A stretch of DNA of 64,000 nt from Actinophytocola sp963826035 (GCA_963826035.1 CAWGVZ010000010.1:1-64000), one strand, 5' to 3'; positions 46,994 through 56,189 are shown, counted from the first letter of the stretch. Translations and numbers: made by a program. Notes: generated from the sequence alone by a model not told the origin.

Positions 46994-47479
46994 TTAGCCA
47001 GGCAGGACCCCTCGGACCGTGTCCGTGGCGTCCCGAGCCGCGTGCTTTGCTCGCCAGCCCAGGGAGGGCTTGCCGTGGGTGTCGGCCGCCGCCAGGAGCA
47101 GACCGCCCAGTAGGCCCAGGTTCTTCAGGAACTGGACCTGCTGCGCCGCGCGCTCGCCCGGGTCCTCGTACTCCCAGTAGCGGTGTGCGGCGGCCGTGTT
47201 CGGGACCAGGCTGCCGGCCAGCAACAGCGCCGACAGGCGGGGGAACCTGCCGAGGCCGAGGGCCAGCCCGGCGCCGATCTTCACGGCCGCGTCCAGTTTG
47301 ACCAGCGACTCCGGGTCCGTGGGCACCTGGTCGGGCAGTGCCTCATGCACCTCGTCCGGCACCTTCTCCAGCATCGGCTCGGCGGCCTGGACCCGTGGCT
47401 TCGGGTTGCGCAGCGTGTCGACACCCTCGGCCACGAAAGCGGCGGCCAGCAGCGGTCGGGCGATCCGGCGCAGGATCAT
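46994..47479 (-). CDS. DoxX-family membrane protein
   Basis: A 161-residue protein with about four hydrophobic segments; RRIARPLLAAAFVAEGVDTLRNP (residues 4-26) is the typical DoxX first helix. The start at 47479 has GAGGAGGAG upstream; the frame is open to 47626, but that part is opposite to the divergent gene. Function unknown (DoxX proteins are linked to redox and thiol stress). Confidence 0.85.
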   Translation of the reverse strand: MILRRIARPLLAAAFVAEGVDTLRNPKPRVQAAEPMLEKVPDEVHEALPDQVPTDPESLVKLDAAVKIGAGLALGLGRFPRLSALLLAGSLVPNTAAAHRYWEYEDPGERAAQQVQFLKNLGLLGGLLLAAADTHGKPSLGWRAKHAARDATDTVRGVLPG

Positions 47480-47576
47480 GAGCTCCTCCTCGTACGGTCC
47501 GTTGTCCGGCGACGTACCCACTTTCACCCGAACGATGTCCGAAACCGACAAGACCCGCCCCATCGAGCGGACCAGC

Positions 47577-48470
47577 ATGGGACGCGTGAACGTAGACATC
47601 AACGCCGCGACCTCGTTCCTCACCACGCACGGCAGGCTGCTCGACCAGCGCCGGCTGGCGCTACTGCTCGGCCAGGGTGATGCGGCGGGAGTGCTCGCGG
47701 CGGTCGACGGCTATCGCAACCCCGACGGCGGCTACGGCTGGGGTCTCGAACCGGATCTGCGCGCGCCCGAGAGCCAACCTGGCGGCGCACTGCACGCGTT
47801 CGAGGCGATGGCCGACGCCGCCCCCGCGACCACCCCGCACGCCGCCGCCCTGTGCGACTGGCTGGCCGGCGTCACCCTGCCCGACGGCGGCCTGCCGTTC
47901 GCGCTCCCGATCGCCGACCCGACCGGCACCGCGCCGTTCTGGGCGACCGCCGACCCGAAGGTGGCCACGCTGTGGAGCACCGCGTTCGTGGCCAGCGTGG
48001 CGCACCGGGCGGCCAGGCACGACCCGGCCGTCGCCGCGCACCCGTGGCTCGCGACCGCCACCCGGTACTGCCTCGACGCGATCGCGGCCACCACCGCCCC
48101 GCACGCCATCGAACTGAACTTCGCCGTGCACTTCCTCGCCGCCGTGCACGACACCCACGCTGCAGCGCCGGCGCTGCTGGACCACCTCGCCCGGTTCATC
48201 CCCGACGACGGCCTGGTCCCGGTGGCCGGCGGCAGCGAGGGCGAGGTCCTGCGCCCGCTCGACTTCGCGCCGGAACCCGACAGCCCGGCCCGCCGGCTGT
48301 TCCCGGCCGACGCCGTCGAGGCCGACCTGCGCCAACTGGCGGCTGACCAGCAGCCGGACGGCGGCTGGCACGTCGACTTCACCAGTTACTCCCCCGCCGC
48401 GGCCCTGGAGTGGCGCGGTTACAAGACCGTGAGCGCCGTATCGGTCCTGCGGTCTAACTCCCTCGCGTGA
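47577..48470 (+). CDS. Terpenoid-cyclase/prenyltransferase-fold protein
   Basis: A 297-residue alpha/alpha-toroid protein. Repeated motifs such as NPDGGYGWGLEPDLR, LPDGGLPFALP and QQPDGGWHVDFTSYSP resemble QW-like repeats of squalene-cyclase/prenyltransferase beta-type domains. No DxDD or zinc-ligand motif is obvious, so enzymatic activity is unclear. The start at 47577 (MGRVNVDINAATSFL) is a choice among ATG 47535, ATG 47577 and GTG 47586. Divergent from DoxX. Confidence 0.75.
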   Translation: MGRVNVDINAATSFLTTHGRLLDQRRLALLLGQGDAAGVLAAVDGYRNPDGGYGWGLEPDLRAPESQPGGALHAFEAMADAAPATTPHAAALCDWLAGVTLPDGGLPFALPIADPTGTAPFWATADPKVATLWSTAFVASVAHRAARHDPAVAAHPWLATATRYCLDAIAATTAPHAIELNFAVHFLAAVHDTHAAAPALLDHLARFIPDDGLVPVAGGSEGEVLRPLDFAPEPDSPARRLFPADAVEADLRQLAADQQPDGGWHVDFTSYSPAAALEWRGYKTVSAVSVLRSNSLA

Positions 48471-48648
48471 CGTGCTGGTACGCTTTCCGTGGTCGTTAGT
48501 TTTGTGTGTTCGTGTCATCTTGCGCGCTCGCGAAACATTTGTTGCGGGCGTACGTGTCCTCCAGATCGGTTGGAGCGGCCCCGTCGCAGACAACCCGACC
48601 TGCCACATGAGTGGTGGGCCGCTATCGCCGACTGTCGAGGAGACAAAC

Positions 48649-48852
48649 GTGGCAACAGGCACCGTGAAGTGGTTCAACTCGGAAAAGGGCTTCGGCTTCA
48701 TCGCCCCCGAGGACGGTGGCGCCGACGTGTTCGTGCACTACTCGGAGATCCAGGGCGGCGGCTTCAAGTCGCTCGAGGAGAACCAGCGCGTGCAGTTCGA
48801 GATCGGCCAGGGCCAGAAGGGCCCGCAGGCCACCGGCGTCACCATCATCTGA
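48649..48852 (+). CDS. Cold-shock protein
   Basis: A 67-residue CspA-type OB-fold RNA chaperone, MATGTVKWFNSEKGFGFIAPEDG, with RNP1 (KGFGFI) and RNP2 (VFVHYSEI). The GTG at 48649 has GAGGAGA upstream. A long untranslated leader (from about 48480) is likely, as for other csp genes; TACGCT near 48480 could be a -10. A strong terminator follows at once. Confidence 0.97.
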   Translation: MATGTVKWFNSEKGFGFIAPEDGGADVFVHYSEIQGGGFKSLEENQRVQFEIGQGQKGPQATGVTII

Positions 48853-48861
48853 CGCTCGTGA

Positions 48862-48902
48862 CGGCCGGCTGACCCACCGTTCGACGGTGGGTCAGCCGGC
48901 CG
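48862..48902. terminator. Strong terminator after the cold-shock gene
   Basis: A perfect 18-bp stem (starting CGGCCGGCTGACCCACCG) with a TTCGA loop, followed by TTCGCTTT on the plus strand. It lies between two convergent genes and probably works in both directions. Confidence 0.9.
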
Positions 48903-48915
48903 TTCGCTTTCCAGG

Positions 48916-50097
48916 TCAACGTACGAACTTGATGTCCGGGTACCACGGCACCGGGCCGTCCAGCAGTGGCTGCGGAATGCCCTTGAGGTGCAGGTCGAAC
49001 AGCGCGGCCACGTAGTCGCGGTGCGCCCGCACCACGCGCCGGGCCGGGACCGTGCCGATGAGGCCCGACAGGTCGACGTCCAGCTCCGCGAGCTGCGGCA
49101 GGAACCACTGGGCGTCGGTGAACGTGTAGTGGCGCCCCGCGGGGATGGCCAGGTCCAGTTTCCAGCCGGTGGATCCCGCCCAGAAATCACCCCAGAGCGG
49201 GTCACTCAGATGGGTGCGCGTCGCCCCGAACAGCGGTGGCTGCTGCGGATGTGAGGCCGCGCCCATCAGCAGCATCGGGCGGTCCACCCCGAGTTCCGGA
49301 TGGTTCCTGCCGAACTCGAAGAAACCGTCGAAGTTCGCGCCCGCCAGTATTCGGCGTTCGGCCCGCATGACCCGCACCGCGTCCAGTCCGCCGGCCGAGT
49401 GGCCGAAGATGCCGAGCCGGGACAGGTCCATGACCGGGTGCGCCAGCTCGTCCAGCCGCGCGATCACGTGCAGCAGGTCGGCCGCGCGGGTGGCCATGTA
49501 CAGCTCCTTGGCCGCTTCCAGATCGGGCGGGTCGCTCGGGATCCCGGCCTCCACCAGCCGGCCGCCGGGGAACTCGATGGGCGTCTCGTAGGTGTGGTCG
49601 ACCGTCGCCACCACGTAGCCGCGGCTCACCAGGTCGGCCACCAGCACCGTGCCGAACGCCCGGGTGTTGCCGGCGCCCGGCGAGTACAGGAGCACCGGAT
49701 AGCCGCGGCCGCGCGGCGGGGCGCCGAGTCGTGCGGTGGTTCGCGCGCCCGCCCAGTCGATCCGTTCGGGCGGCAGGCCGAGGGTGCCGTCGGCCGTGTA
49801 GTGGGCCGCCACCAACGGATCGAGGTACGGCACCCGGGGAAACCGCGCGTCGTCGTGCGCCGGGTACCAGATGCTGATCATGAGTTCCCGGTCGTGCGCC
49901 GGATGCCACGGGTCGGGCCGGCCGTGCTGGACGAGATGCATTCGCCGCATGCCGACGCCGAGCCGTCCGGTCGGCGCCGGCAGCGTGAACCGCAGCCGGT
50001 GCGGCGCGGCGGCCGCCGACGCGGGCCGCACCAGTGCGACCCCCGCGGCGGCGACCGTCGCGGCGAGAAAGTCCCTGCGGCGCATGGAGTTCGTCAT
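48916..50097 (-). CDS. Tat-exported PAF-acetylhydrolase-like lipase
   Basis: A 393-residue exported alpha/beta hydrolase. A twin-arginine signal (MRRRDFLAATVAAAGVALV, Ala-rich cleavage near residue 30) leads to the hydrolase: YPVLLYSPGAG (oxyanion part, about 133-143), nucleophile in IFGHSAGG (about residue 240), and GANFDGFF. This is the pattern of platelet-activating-factor acetylhydrolase isoform II and secreted bacterial lipases. Substrate unknown. It is convergent with the cold-shock gene; a broken SEC-C gene lies upstream. Confidence 0.88.
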   Translation of the reverse strand: MTNSMRRRDFLAATVAAAGVALVRPASAAAAPHRLRFTLPAPTGRLGVGMRRMHLVQHGRPDPWHPAHDRELMISIWYPAHDDARFPRVPYLDPLVAAHYTADGTLGLPPERIDWAGARTTARLGAPPRGRGYPVLLYSPGAGNTRAFGTVLVADLVSRGYVVATVDHTYETPIEFPGGRLVEAGIPSDPPDLEAAKELYMATRAADLLHVIARLDELAHPVMDLSRLGIFGHSAGGLDAVRVMRAERRILAGANFDGFFEFGRNHPELGVDRPMLLMGAASHPQQPPLFGATRTHLSDPLWGDFWAGSTGWKLDLAIPAGRHYTFTDAQWFLPQLAELDVDLSGLIGTVPARRVVRAHRDYVAALFDLHLKGIPQPLLDGPVPWYPDIKFVR

Positions 50098-50133
50098 GGC
50101 TCACGAGCCTGCTCGAACCGGCCGTCGCGCACA

Positions 50134-50398
50134 TCAACCCGAGGGTTGTCCGCCCTTGGGTTGATCCCGCACGTAGTAGTGGCCCATGGTGTCGTCGTAC
50201 CGGCCGGACGGCCGGCAGCAGCGGCGGAAAGCGGCGCCCGGAACCGCATGGGCACGGGTCGTTGCCGCCGAGCTTCTCGATGAGTTCGGTGTCCTCGCCG
50301 ACCGTGCGGTCGCCGCGCTTGACCCGTGACTCGCTAGAGGGAACCCCCTGCGGCGCTTGCTGGTGCGCTCAAAAGGACGCTTCGTCGTCTCGGTACAT
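50134..50398 (-). pseudogene. SEC-C motif protein gene with frameshifts
   Basis: With AGGAGG six bases before ATG 50398, the minus strand starts MYRDDEASF but stops at once. Switching frames recovers ERTSKRRRGFP, then RVKRGDRTVGEDTELIEKL, NDPCPCGSGRRF, and after another shift RRCCRPSGRYDDTMGHYYVRD to a stop at 50134. CPCGSGRRFRRCC is the SEC-C zinc motif. About three shifts are needed, at least two at T-runs. Either a decayed gene or sequence errors. Confidence 0.65.
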
Positions 50399-50480
50399 GG
50401 CTGCCTCCTCGCTGGAGGTTGGGAACCTACCGCTACGGCCGGGCCCCGGACCAGCGAATTCCCGTTCGTGGAGGTCCGCT

Positions 50481-50996
50481 ATGTTTCCGGGCGTGGACGT
50501 CGAGATCTACACCGATGGTGCGTGCAGCGGGAATCCCGGTCCGGGTGGTTGGGGCGCGGTGCTCAAGTACGGCAAGCACGAGAAGGAGCTGTACGGCGGC
50601 GAGCCGACCACCACGACGAACAACCGGATGGAGCTGATGGCGCCGATCAGGGCGTTGGAGAGCCTGACCCGGCCGTCGACGGTCGCGTTGTACACGGACA
50701 GCACCTACGTGCGTAACGGGATCATGCAGTGGCTGCCGAAGTGGAAGGCCAACGGCTGGATCACGAGCGCCAAGCAGCCGGTGAAGAACGTGGACCTGTG
50801 GCAGCGACTGGACGAGGCGGTCCGGCCCCACCAGGTGGAGTGGTTCTGGGTGAAGGGCCACGCCGGCCACCCGGAGAACGAGCGCGCCGACCAACTGGCC
50901 GTGCGCGGCGCGCAGGAAGCCGCGAGCCGACCTCGGTCCACTGTGGATCGAAGGGGAAAATCGCTGCCGTCGACCGGGTTCACCGTGCGACGCTGA
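50481..50996 (+). CDS. rnhA: Ribonuclease HI
   Basis: Cleaves RNA in RNA-DNA hybrids. The 171-residue protein has the four catalytic acids: Asp in IYTDGACSGNPGPGGWG (about residue 10), Glu in NRMELMA (about 52), Asp in LYTDSTYV (about 73) and Asp in NERADQLA (about 137). The basic substrate-handle helix (WLPKWKANGW) is present. ATG 50481 has GGAGG upstream; GTG 50493 is an alternative. The last 25 residues extend past the usual end. Confidence 0.95.
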   Translation: MFPGVDVEIYTDGACSGNPGPGGWGAVLKYGKHEKELYGGEPTTTTNNRMELMAPIRALESLTRPSTVALYTDSTYVRNGIMQWLPKWKANGWITSAKQPVKNVDLWQRLDEAVRPHQVEWFWVKGHAGHPENERADQLAVRGAQEAASRPRSTVDRRGKSLPSTGFTVRR

Positions 50997-51001
50997 CGCA
51001 C

Positions 51002-51775
51002 ATGAACCACACCGAGTACGGGAACCGCGCCGCCGCGCTCGGCGGCGAGATCCTGCGCACCGTGGTGGGCTCCGGTGTGCACGGCATCGCCATCGCGGGC
51101 ACCGACGACCACGATGAGATGGGTGTGTTCATCGAGCCGGCGCAGGACGTGCTCGGCTTCGGGGACCCGTTGCAGCACTTCGTGTTCCGCACCCAGCCGG
51201 AGGGCGCCCGGTCCGGGCCGGGCGACACCGACCTGGTCAGCTACGGACTGCGGAAGTACCTCCGCCTGGCCACCAAGGGGAACCCGACCGCGCTGCTGCC
51301 GCTGTACGCACCGGCCGAGTCGGTCCTTGTGTGTACGCCGCTCGGCGCGGAGCTTCGTTCGCTGGCCCCCGCCGTGCTGTCCCGGCGCGCGGTCGACCGC
51401 TTCCTCGGATACCTCGAGGCGCAGCGGCGGCGGCTGCTCGGCAAGCCGAGCCGGCCGGAGCTGATCGAGCGGTACGGCTACGACGTGAAGTACGCCTCCC
51501 ACGCGCTGCGGCTGGCCTACCAGTGCCTGGAGCTCGTCGAGCACGGCCGGCTCACGCTGCCGATGGCCGACCGCGAGCAGGAGCGCGTGCTGGCCGTCAA
51601 GCGCGGTGACGTCGCCGAACTCGCCGAGGTGGTGCGGGAGATCGAGACGGTCGGGTCGGCCATCGCCGCCGTGCTCGACAGCGGGCGCACGCCGCTGCCC
51701 GCCGCGCCCGATCTCGCGACCGTCACGGCATGGGCCACCGACGCGCACCGGCGGCACTGGGGCTGGGCCGCCTGA
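51002..51775 (+). CDS. Predicted nucleotidyltransferase (COG3541-like)
   Basis: A 257-residue protein of the DNA polymerase beta-like nucleotidyltransferase superfamily. VVGSGVHGIAIAGTDDHDEMGVFIEP (about residues 21-46) holds the GS and the D-x-D metal pair. The C-terminal part is helical. The substrate is unknown. It starts 5 bases after rnhA and is probably co-transcribed. Confidence 0.82.
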   Translation: MNHTEYGNRAAALGGEILRTVVGSGVHGIAIAGTDDHDEMGVFIEPAQDVLGFGDPLQHFVFRTQPEGARSGPGDTDLVSYGLRKYLRLATKGNPTALLPLYAPAESVLVCTPLGAELRSLAPAVLSRRAVDRFLGYLEAQRRRLLGKPSRPELIERYGYDVKYASHALRLAYQCLELVEHGRLTLPMADREQERVLAVKRGDVAELAEVVREIETVGSAIAAVLDSGRTPLPAAPDLATVTAWATDAHRRHWGWAA

Positions 51776-51795
51776 GGACGCGGGCGGTCCGGCGC

Positions 51796-52932
51796 TCAGC
51801 CGCGCCGGACCGCTCGGGCCAGGCGGGCCATTCCCTCCGCTGTCTCCGCCGGTGGGCTCGTCGTGAAGGACAGGCGCAAAGTGGCTCGGTCCGGGGTGGT
51901 TGCGTAGAACGGGGCGCCGGGGACGAAGGCCACGTTCTCCGCCAGTGCCGCCGGTAGCAGGGTCGCCACGTCGACGCCGTCCGGTAGGCGGACCCACACG
52001 AACATGCCGCCGTCCGGGTCCGTCCAGGTCGTGCCGGCCGGGAAGGTCGTCGGCAGGGCGGCGATCATCGCGTCCCGGCGGGCGCGGTACTCCCGGCAGA
52101 GCATGCGGACGTGCGCGTCCAGGTCCGTCACCGCCAGATAGGCCGCCGCGGCCGCCTGGTCCACCGTGCTCGTGTGCAGGTCCGCCGCCTGCTTGGCGAT
52201 CACCACGGTCGGCATGAGCGTGACCGGCGCGCGCAGCCAGCCCAGCCGCAGGCCCGGCGCACCGATTTTCGACAGGCTGCCCAGGTACAGCACCCGATCG
52301 GCACCGAGCGCCAGTGGCGGGACCGGCTCGCCGCGATACCGCAGCTCACCGTACGGGTCGTCCTCCACCACCCACGTGTCGTGCTCGGCCGCCAGGGCGG
52401 CGATGGCCTTGCGGCGGGACGCGGACAGCGTGCGGCCGGTCGGGTTGGCGAACGTCGGCACCAGGTACACGAGCGCGGGCTTCGAGACGCGGAGCACCTC
52501 CGCCAGCGCCGCCGGGACCATGCCCTCCTCGTCGCTCGCCACCGGCACCATCCGGGCGTCCGCGAAACGGAAGCACTGCAGCGCGGCCAGGTACGTCGGC
52601 TCCTCCACCGCGACCACCGACCCCGGGCGCAGGAGCGCGGTCGCCACCAGCGTCAGCGCCTGCTGCGAACCCGTGGTGATCAGCAGGTCGTCCGGGCCGG
52701 TCGGCAGTCCTCGGCTGGTCATCCGCTCGGCGATCGCCGTCCGCAGTGCCGGGTCGCCCTCCGTCGGTGCGTACTGCAGGGTGCGACGGTCGAGGGCGAC
52801 GTCGAACGCCGCGCGCCAACCGTCCAGATCGAACAGCTCGGGCGCCGGAAGTCCGCCGGCGAACGAGATCACCTCGGGACGTGCGGTGAGCACCAACAGA
52901 TCACGCACGGGGGAACTGGCCACACGGGACAT
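51796..52932 (-). CDS. PLP-dependent class I/II aminotransferase
   Basis: Aspartate-aminotransferase-fold enzyme of 378 residues, resembling 2-aminoadipate transaminases (LysN/ARO8 type) and the enzyme part of MocR regulators, but without a DNA-binding domain. It shows SFAGGLPAPELF (about 23-34), TTGSQQALTLVA, VPTFANPTGRTLS with the PLP-interacting Asn, DDPYGELRY with the Asp/Tyr pair, and the Schiff-base lysine in YLGSLSKIGAPGLRLGW (about residue 225). The substrate cannot be told from sequence. Confidence 0.9.
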   Translation of the reverse strand: MSRVASSPVRDLLVLTARPEVISFAGGLPAPELFDLDGWRAAFDVALDRRTLQYAPTEGDPALRTAIAERMTSRGLPTGPDDLLITTGSQQALTLVATALLRPGSVVAVEEPTYLAALQCFRFADARMVPVASDEEGMVPAALAEVLRVSKPALVYLVPTFANPTGRTLSASRRKAIAALAAEHDTWVVEDDPYGELRYRGEPVPPLALGADRVLYLGSLSKIGAPGLRLGWLRAPVTLMPTVVIAKQAADLHTSTVDQAAAAAYLAVTDLDAHVRMLCREYRARRDAMIAALPTTFPAGTTWTDPDGGMFVWVRLPDGVDVATLLPAALAENVAFVPGAPFYATTPDRATLRLSFTTSPPAETAEGMARLARAVRRG

Positions 52933-53119
52933 CGACTACTCCTCACGAAAAAGGGGAATGCGCACCGGAGCGAGCGGTCGTGCCGCGGCCGCGGGTGCGG
53001 AAGGCGAGTAGCCGCCATCAGGTTAACAGGCGTTCACAGGCGCGGCCGGACCGGCACGGATCCCGGCCGGCTGATTGGATGAACCGGTATCGCAGAACCC
53101 GAACAAGCAGGAGGAACGC

Positions 53120-53497
53120 ATGGCCCTGGAGAAGCCGGATGTCGACCCGATCGACGGTCCCCCGCCGGCCGACCTGGTCGTCGAGGACATCACCGTCGGT
53201 GACGGCGAGGAGGCCAGGCCCGGCCAGAGCGTGAACGTGCACTACGTCGGTGTCGCCCATTCCACCGGTGAGGAGTTCGACGCCTCCTGGAACCGCGGCT
53301 CACCGTTCAGCTTCCCGCTCGGCGGCGGCCGCGTCATCGCCGGCTGGGACCGCGGCGTGGCCGGCATGAAGGTCGGCGGCCGGCGCAAGCTGGTCATCCC
53401 GCCGCACCTCGGCTACGGCAACCAAGGCGCCGGCGGCGGCTCCATCAAGCCGGGTGAGACCCTCGTGTTCGTGGTCGACCTGCTCGGCGTGAGCTAA
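53120..53497 (+). CDS. FKBP-type peptidyl-prolyl isomerase
   Basis: A 125-residue single-domain FKBP. Marks are VNVHYVGVAHSTGEEFDASW (about residues 38-57), FPLGGGRVIAGWDRGVAGMKVGGRRKLVIPPHLGYG (about 65-100) and LVFVVDLLGV. There is no signal peptide, so it is a cytoplasmic folding helper. The start at 53120 follows CAGGAGGAA. The stop overlaps the stop of the convergent hydrolase by 4 bases. Confidence 0.95.
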   Translation: MALEKPDVDPIDGPPPADLVVEDITVGDGEEARPGQSVNVHYVGVAHSTGEEFDASWNRGSPFSFPLGGGRVIAGWDRGVAGMKVGGRRKLVIPPHLGYGNQGAGGGSIKPGETLVFVVDLLGVS

Positions 53498-54234
53498 CCC
53501 AGCAGCCGGTCGAGGATCGGCCACAACGTCGACGGGCTCTCGACGTGGGCGTTGTGGCCGACTCCCGGCAGCACGACACCGTCCGGCGCCACCTCGCGCA
53601 GGTGCTCCGGCGGACACATGGGATCCCGCTCCCCCGCCGCCAGGACCACTTCCGCCCGGCTCGCGGCCATCAACCCCGCCACGTCCGGCGCGCCGACCCC
53701 GAACGCCCGCGGGTCCACCCGGACTTCCCAGCCGCCGTCAACCGCACCGACCCCGGCGTCGACCGAGTCCGGCGCCACCAGGCCGGCCAGTCCGGCCGTC
53801 CTCAGCCACCGGTCCACCGCCTCCTCGCGGGTGGCGAACACCCGCGCCGGCCGCGCGGCCAGCTCCGCTGCCTTCGCCAGCTCTGCCTCCGACCAGCGCA
53901 GTTTGATGCCCAGGCCGCAGACAGCGACGACGCCGGGCGAGCGGCCGGCCAGCGTCAACGCCAGCACCCCGCCGAGCGAGTGACCGAGCACCACCACCCG
54001 CCGGCCGGCCGGCAGGAGCGCCGCCACCGCCTCGGTCATCGACTCGAACGTGTACTCCGGGAGCCCCGGCGACCGGCCGTGTCCCGGCAGGTCCGGCACG
54101 AGCACCTCGGCCGGCCAATGCCGTTCCAGCAGCCCTTGCCACACCTCGCCGGTGGCGCCGAGCCCGTGCAGCAGGACCAGTACCGGGTCGCCGCCCGCGA
54201 TGCGGCCGGCGTACAGCGAAGCGTTGTCGGTCAC
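53494..54234 (-). CDS. Alpha/beta hydrolase
   Basis: A 246-residue cytoplasmic hydrolase. It shows LVLLHGLGATGEVWQGLL (oxyanion HG motif, about residues 17-34), DLPGHGRSP (about 45-53), nucleophile elbow VVLGHSLGG (about 82-90) and the catalytic histidine in GVGHNAHVESP near the C-terminus. The GTG start at 54234 gives MTDNASLYAGR; the much longer open frame continues through the P450 gene on the other strand and is not real. Substrate unknown. Divergent from the P450 gene. Confidence 0.88.
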   Translation of the reverse strand: MTDNASLYAGRIAGGDPVLVLLHGLGATGEVWQGLLERHWPAEVLVPDLPGHGRSPGLPEYTFESMTEAVAALLPAGRRVVVLGHSLGGVLALTLAGRSPGVVAVCGLGIKLRWSEAELAKAAELAARPARVFATREEAVDRWLRTAGLAGLVAPDSVDAGVGAVDGGWEVRVDPRAFGVGAPDVAGLMAASRAEVVLAAGERDPMCPPEHLREVAPDGVVLPGVGHNAHVESPSTLWPILDRLLG

Positions 54235-54273
54235 GTCGAGGAATGCTGCCTTACTTGGGAGAGAATGGCGATC

Positions 54274-55560
54274 ATGTCGAGCGATACCGCCGCCATCGTC
54301 AACCCGGACACCTACCTGACCGGCGTGCCACACGAGGCGTTCGCGCGGCTGCGCGCGGAGTCGGCGGTCGTCTGGATGGACGAGCCGGCCGTGCCGCCGT
54401 GGCCGGCCGGCCCGGGGTTCTGGGGCGTGCTGCGGCACGCGGAGATCAAGGAGGTCATGCGCAACCCGCGGGTGTACTCCTCCCACCTGGCCGCCACGCA
54501 GATCATCGACCCGCCGAACGCGGCGGCGCTCGAGTTCGTCCGGCAGATGATGCTCAACCAGGACCCGCCACAGCATTCGCGCCTGCGCCGGATGCTGAGC
54601 CGGGCGTTCACGCCGAAGGCCATCGCCCGGCTGGAGGAACGCATCGACGGCTGGGCGCGGGAGTTGGTGGCCGGGGTGGCCGACCGCCGCGAGTGCGACT
54701 TCGCCGAGGTGGCGGCGGACCTGCCGCTGCGCACGCTGGCCGAGGTGTTCGGCGTGCCGGCCGAGGACCGGTGGCTCATGTACGACTGGGGCAACCGGGT
54801 GATCGGCTACCAGGACGAGGAGTACGCGCGGAGCGCCAGGGCCCACGAAGAAGGCTCGACCGACATGGCCAAGCGCGCGATGGCGCTGCGGCCGGAGCCC
54901 GGTCCCGACGGGTTGCTGCCCGACCAGCGGACCCGCGACGGCATGCCCGACCTGTACGCCTACGCCCACGATCTCGGTGAGTACAAGCGCCGCAACCCGG
55001 GCGACGACGTGATGAGCAACCTCGTGGGCGAGGGCATCACCATCCCCGAGTTCGAGAACATGTTCTGGCTGTTCTCCGTGGCGGGCAACGAAACGCTGCG
55101 CAACGGGTTGCCCGGCGGCATGTGGGCGCTGCTGTCCACTGTGGACCAGTACCGCCGCCTGCCGGCCGACCGGAGCCTGCTGCCCGGCGCGGTCGACGAG
55201 ATGTTGCGCTGGTGGTCGCCGGTCATGCGGTTCCGCCGAACGGCCACAGTGGACACCGAGCTGGGCGGCACCCGGATCCGGGCCGGCGACAAGGTGGTCG
55301 TGTGGTTCTCCTCCGGCAACCGGGACGAGCGCGTGTTCGCCGAGCCGGACCGGTTCGACGTGGGCCGCCCGGCCGGCGACCACCTGAGCTTCGGCCACGG
55401 CCCGCACTACTGCACCGGCGCGCACCTGGCGAAGGTGCAGCTGCGCGCCATGTTCTCGGCGGTGTTCGACCTGCTCGGTGAGGTGTCGCCGGCCGGCGAG
55501 CCCGTTCGGCTGCGCTCCAACTTTCAGAACGGCATCAAGCACCTGCCGATCCGCTGGTAG
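54274..55560 (+). CDS. Cytochrome P450
   Basis: Soluble bacterial P450 monooxygenase, 428 residues from ATG 54274 (54265 possible). The I-helix reads FSVAGNETLRN, the K-helix EMLR, and the heme-binding loop LSFGHGPHYCTGAHLAKVQL carries the proximal cysteine (about residue 379). The N-terminal phrases GVPHEAFARLRAESAVVW and PGFWGVLRHAEIKEVMRNP resemble the CYP124/125/142 group, which oxidises sterol side chains and branched lipids. That subfamily guess is from memory of the motifs. It needs ferredoxin partners, none of which is adjacent. Confidence 0.94.
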   Translation: MSSDTAAIVNPDTYLTGVPHEAFARLRAESAVVWMDEPAVPPWPAGPGFWGVLRHAEIKEVMRNPRVYSSHLAATQIIDPPNAAALEFVRQMMLNQDPPQHSRLRRMLSRAFTPKAIARLEERIDGWARELVAGVADRRECDFAEVAADLPLRTLAEVFGVPAEDRWLMYDWGNRVIGYQDEEYARSARAHEEGSTDMAKRAMALRPEPGPDGLLPDQRTRDGMPDLYAYAHDLGEYKRRNPGDDVMSNLVGEGITIPEFENMFWLFSVAGNETLRNGLPGGMWALLSTVDQYRRLPADRSLLPGAVDEMLRWWSPVMRFRRTATVDTELGGTRIRAGDKVVVWFSSGNRDERVFAEPDRFDVGRPAGDHLSFGHGPHYCTGAHLAKVQLRAMFSAVFDLLGEVSPAGEPVRLRSNFQNGIKHLPIRW

Positions 55561-55564
55561 GCCG

Positions 55565-56110
55565 TCAGCAGCCGCCGCAGTTGTAGTAGGTCACGTCCCA
55601 GTGGTTGCTCTCCCGGAAGTAGATGTTGCCCGAGGGGGCCTCCCACTTGCTGCCGCCGATGGCCGTGAAGTTGTTCTGCACGTAGTTGTTGAGACACGTG
55701 CTGAGGCTGTAGTCGAGCTTGTAGCCGTTCCAGTGGCTGTAGGTGCCGCTGGCGTGGCCGGTCTCCGTGCCGCCCGTGACGTTCAGGCCGCAGTTGCTGG
55801 CCGACTTGAGTGTCTGCGCTCCCTGGATGGTCGCCAGGTTGACCTGCGAGAACGACGTGCAGGTCGGATTGTTTCGGTCACTGCAGCCGCCGCTGGAGGA
55901 CCAGGTGATGTTCGAGTCTCGTAATCGGGTGGTCGCCTGGGCGTGGGTGAGTTTCGTGACCAGCGCGCTGACCGTGCCGCTCTCGGGCGGCCCGAAGACC
56001 GGGTCGATCGACCCCGGCTTCACGTCGGCCTGTGCGCCGGCCGCGCTGATCGCCAGTGCGGTCGCGGCGGACGCCACGACGACGAGCGCGCGGATTGCCA
56101 TTTTTCGCAT
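55565..56110 (-). CDS. Secreted protein, possibly an M15-like peptidase fold
   Basis: A 181-residue exported protein. The signal peptide (MRKMAIRALVVVASAATALAI, cleavage near GAQA, residue 29) is followed by a domain with several cysteines and the pattern GHASGTYSHWNGYKLD, whose spacing of His, His and Asp resembles zinc ligands of M15-type peptidoglycan peptidases; this is weak. It ends YYNCGGC. ATG 56110 has GGAGAGA upstream. It ends 4 bases from the convergent P450 gene. Confidence 0.7.
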   Translation of the reverse strand: MRKMAIRALVVVASAATALAISAAGAQADVKPGSIDPVFGPPESGTVSALVTKLTHAQATTRLRDSNITWSSSGGCSDRNNPTCTSFSQVNLATIQGAQTLKSASNCGLNVTGGTETGHASGTYSHWNGYKLDYSLSTCLNNYVQNNFTAIGGSKWEAPSGNIYFRESNHWDVTYYNCGGC

Positions 56111-56189
56111 TTCGATCTCTCCGTTCCAACGGGCAGCACGAAATACGCGCATGCCCGAGCAGGGGGTGGAACGAACGAGACGCTAGTTG

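Noticed and set aside
53494..55542. A 682-codon minus-strand frame joined to the alpha/beta hydrolase
   Set aside because: Its first two-thirds are antisense to the P450 gene. The hydrolase itself begins at GTG 54234.
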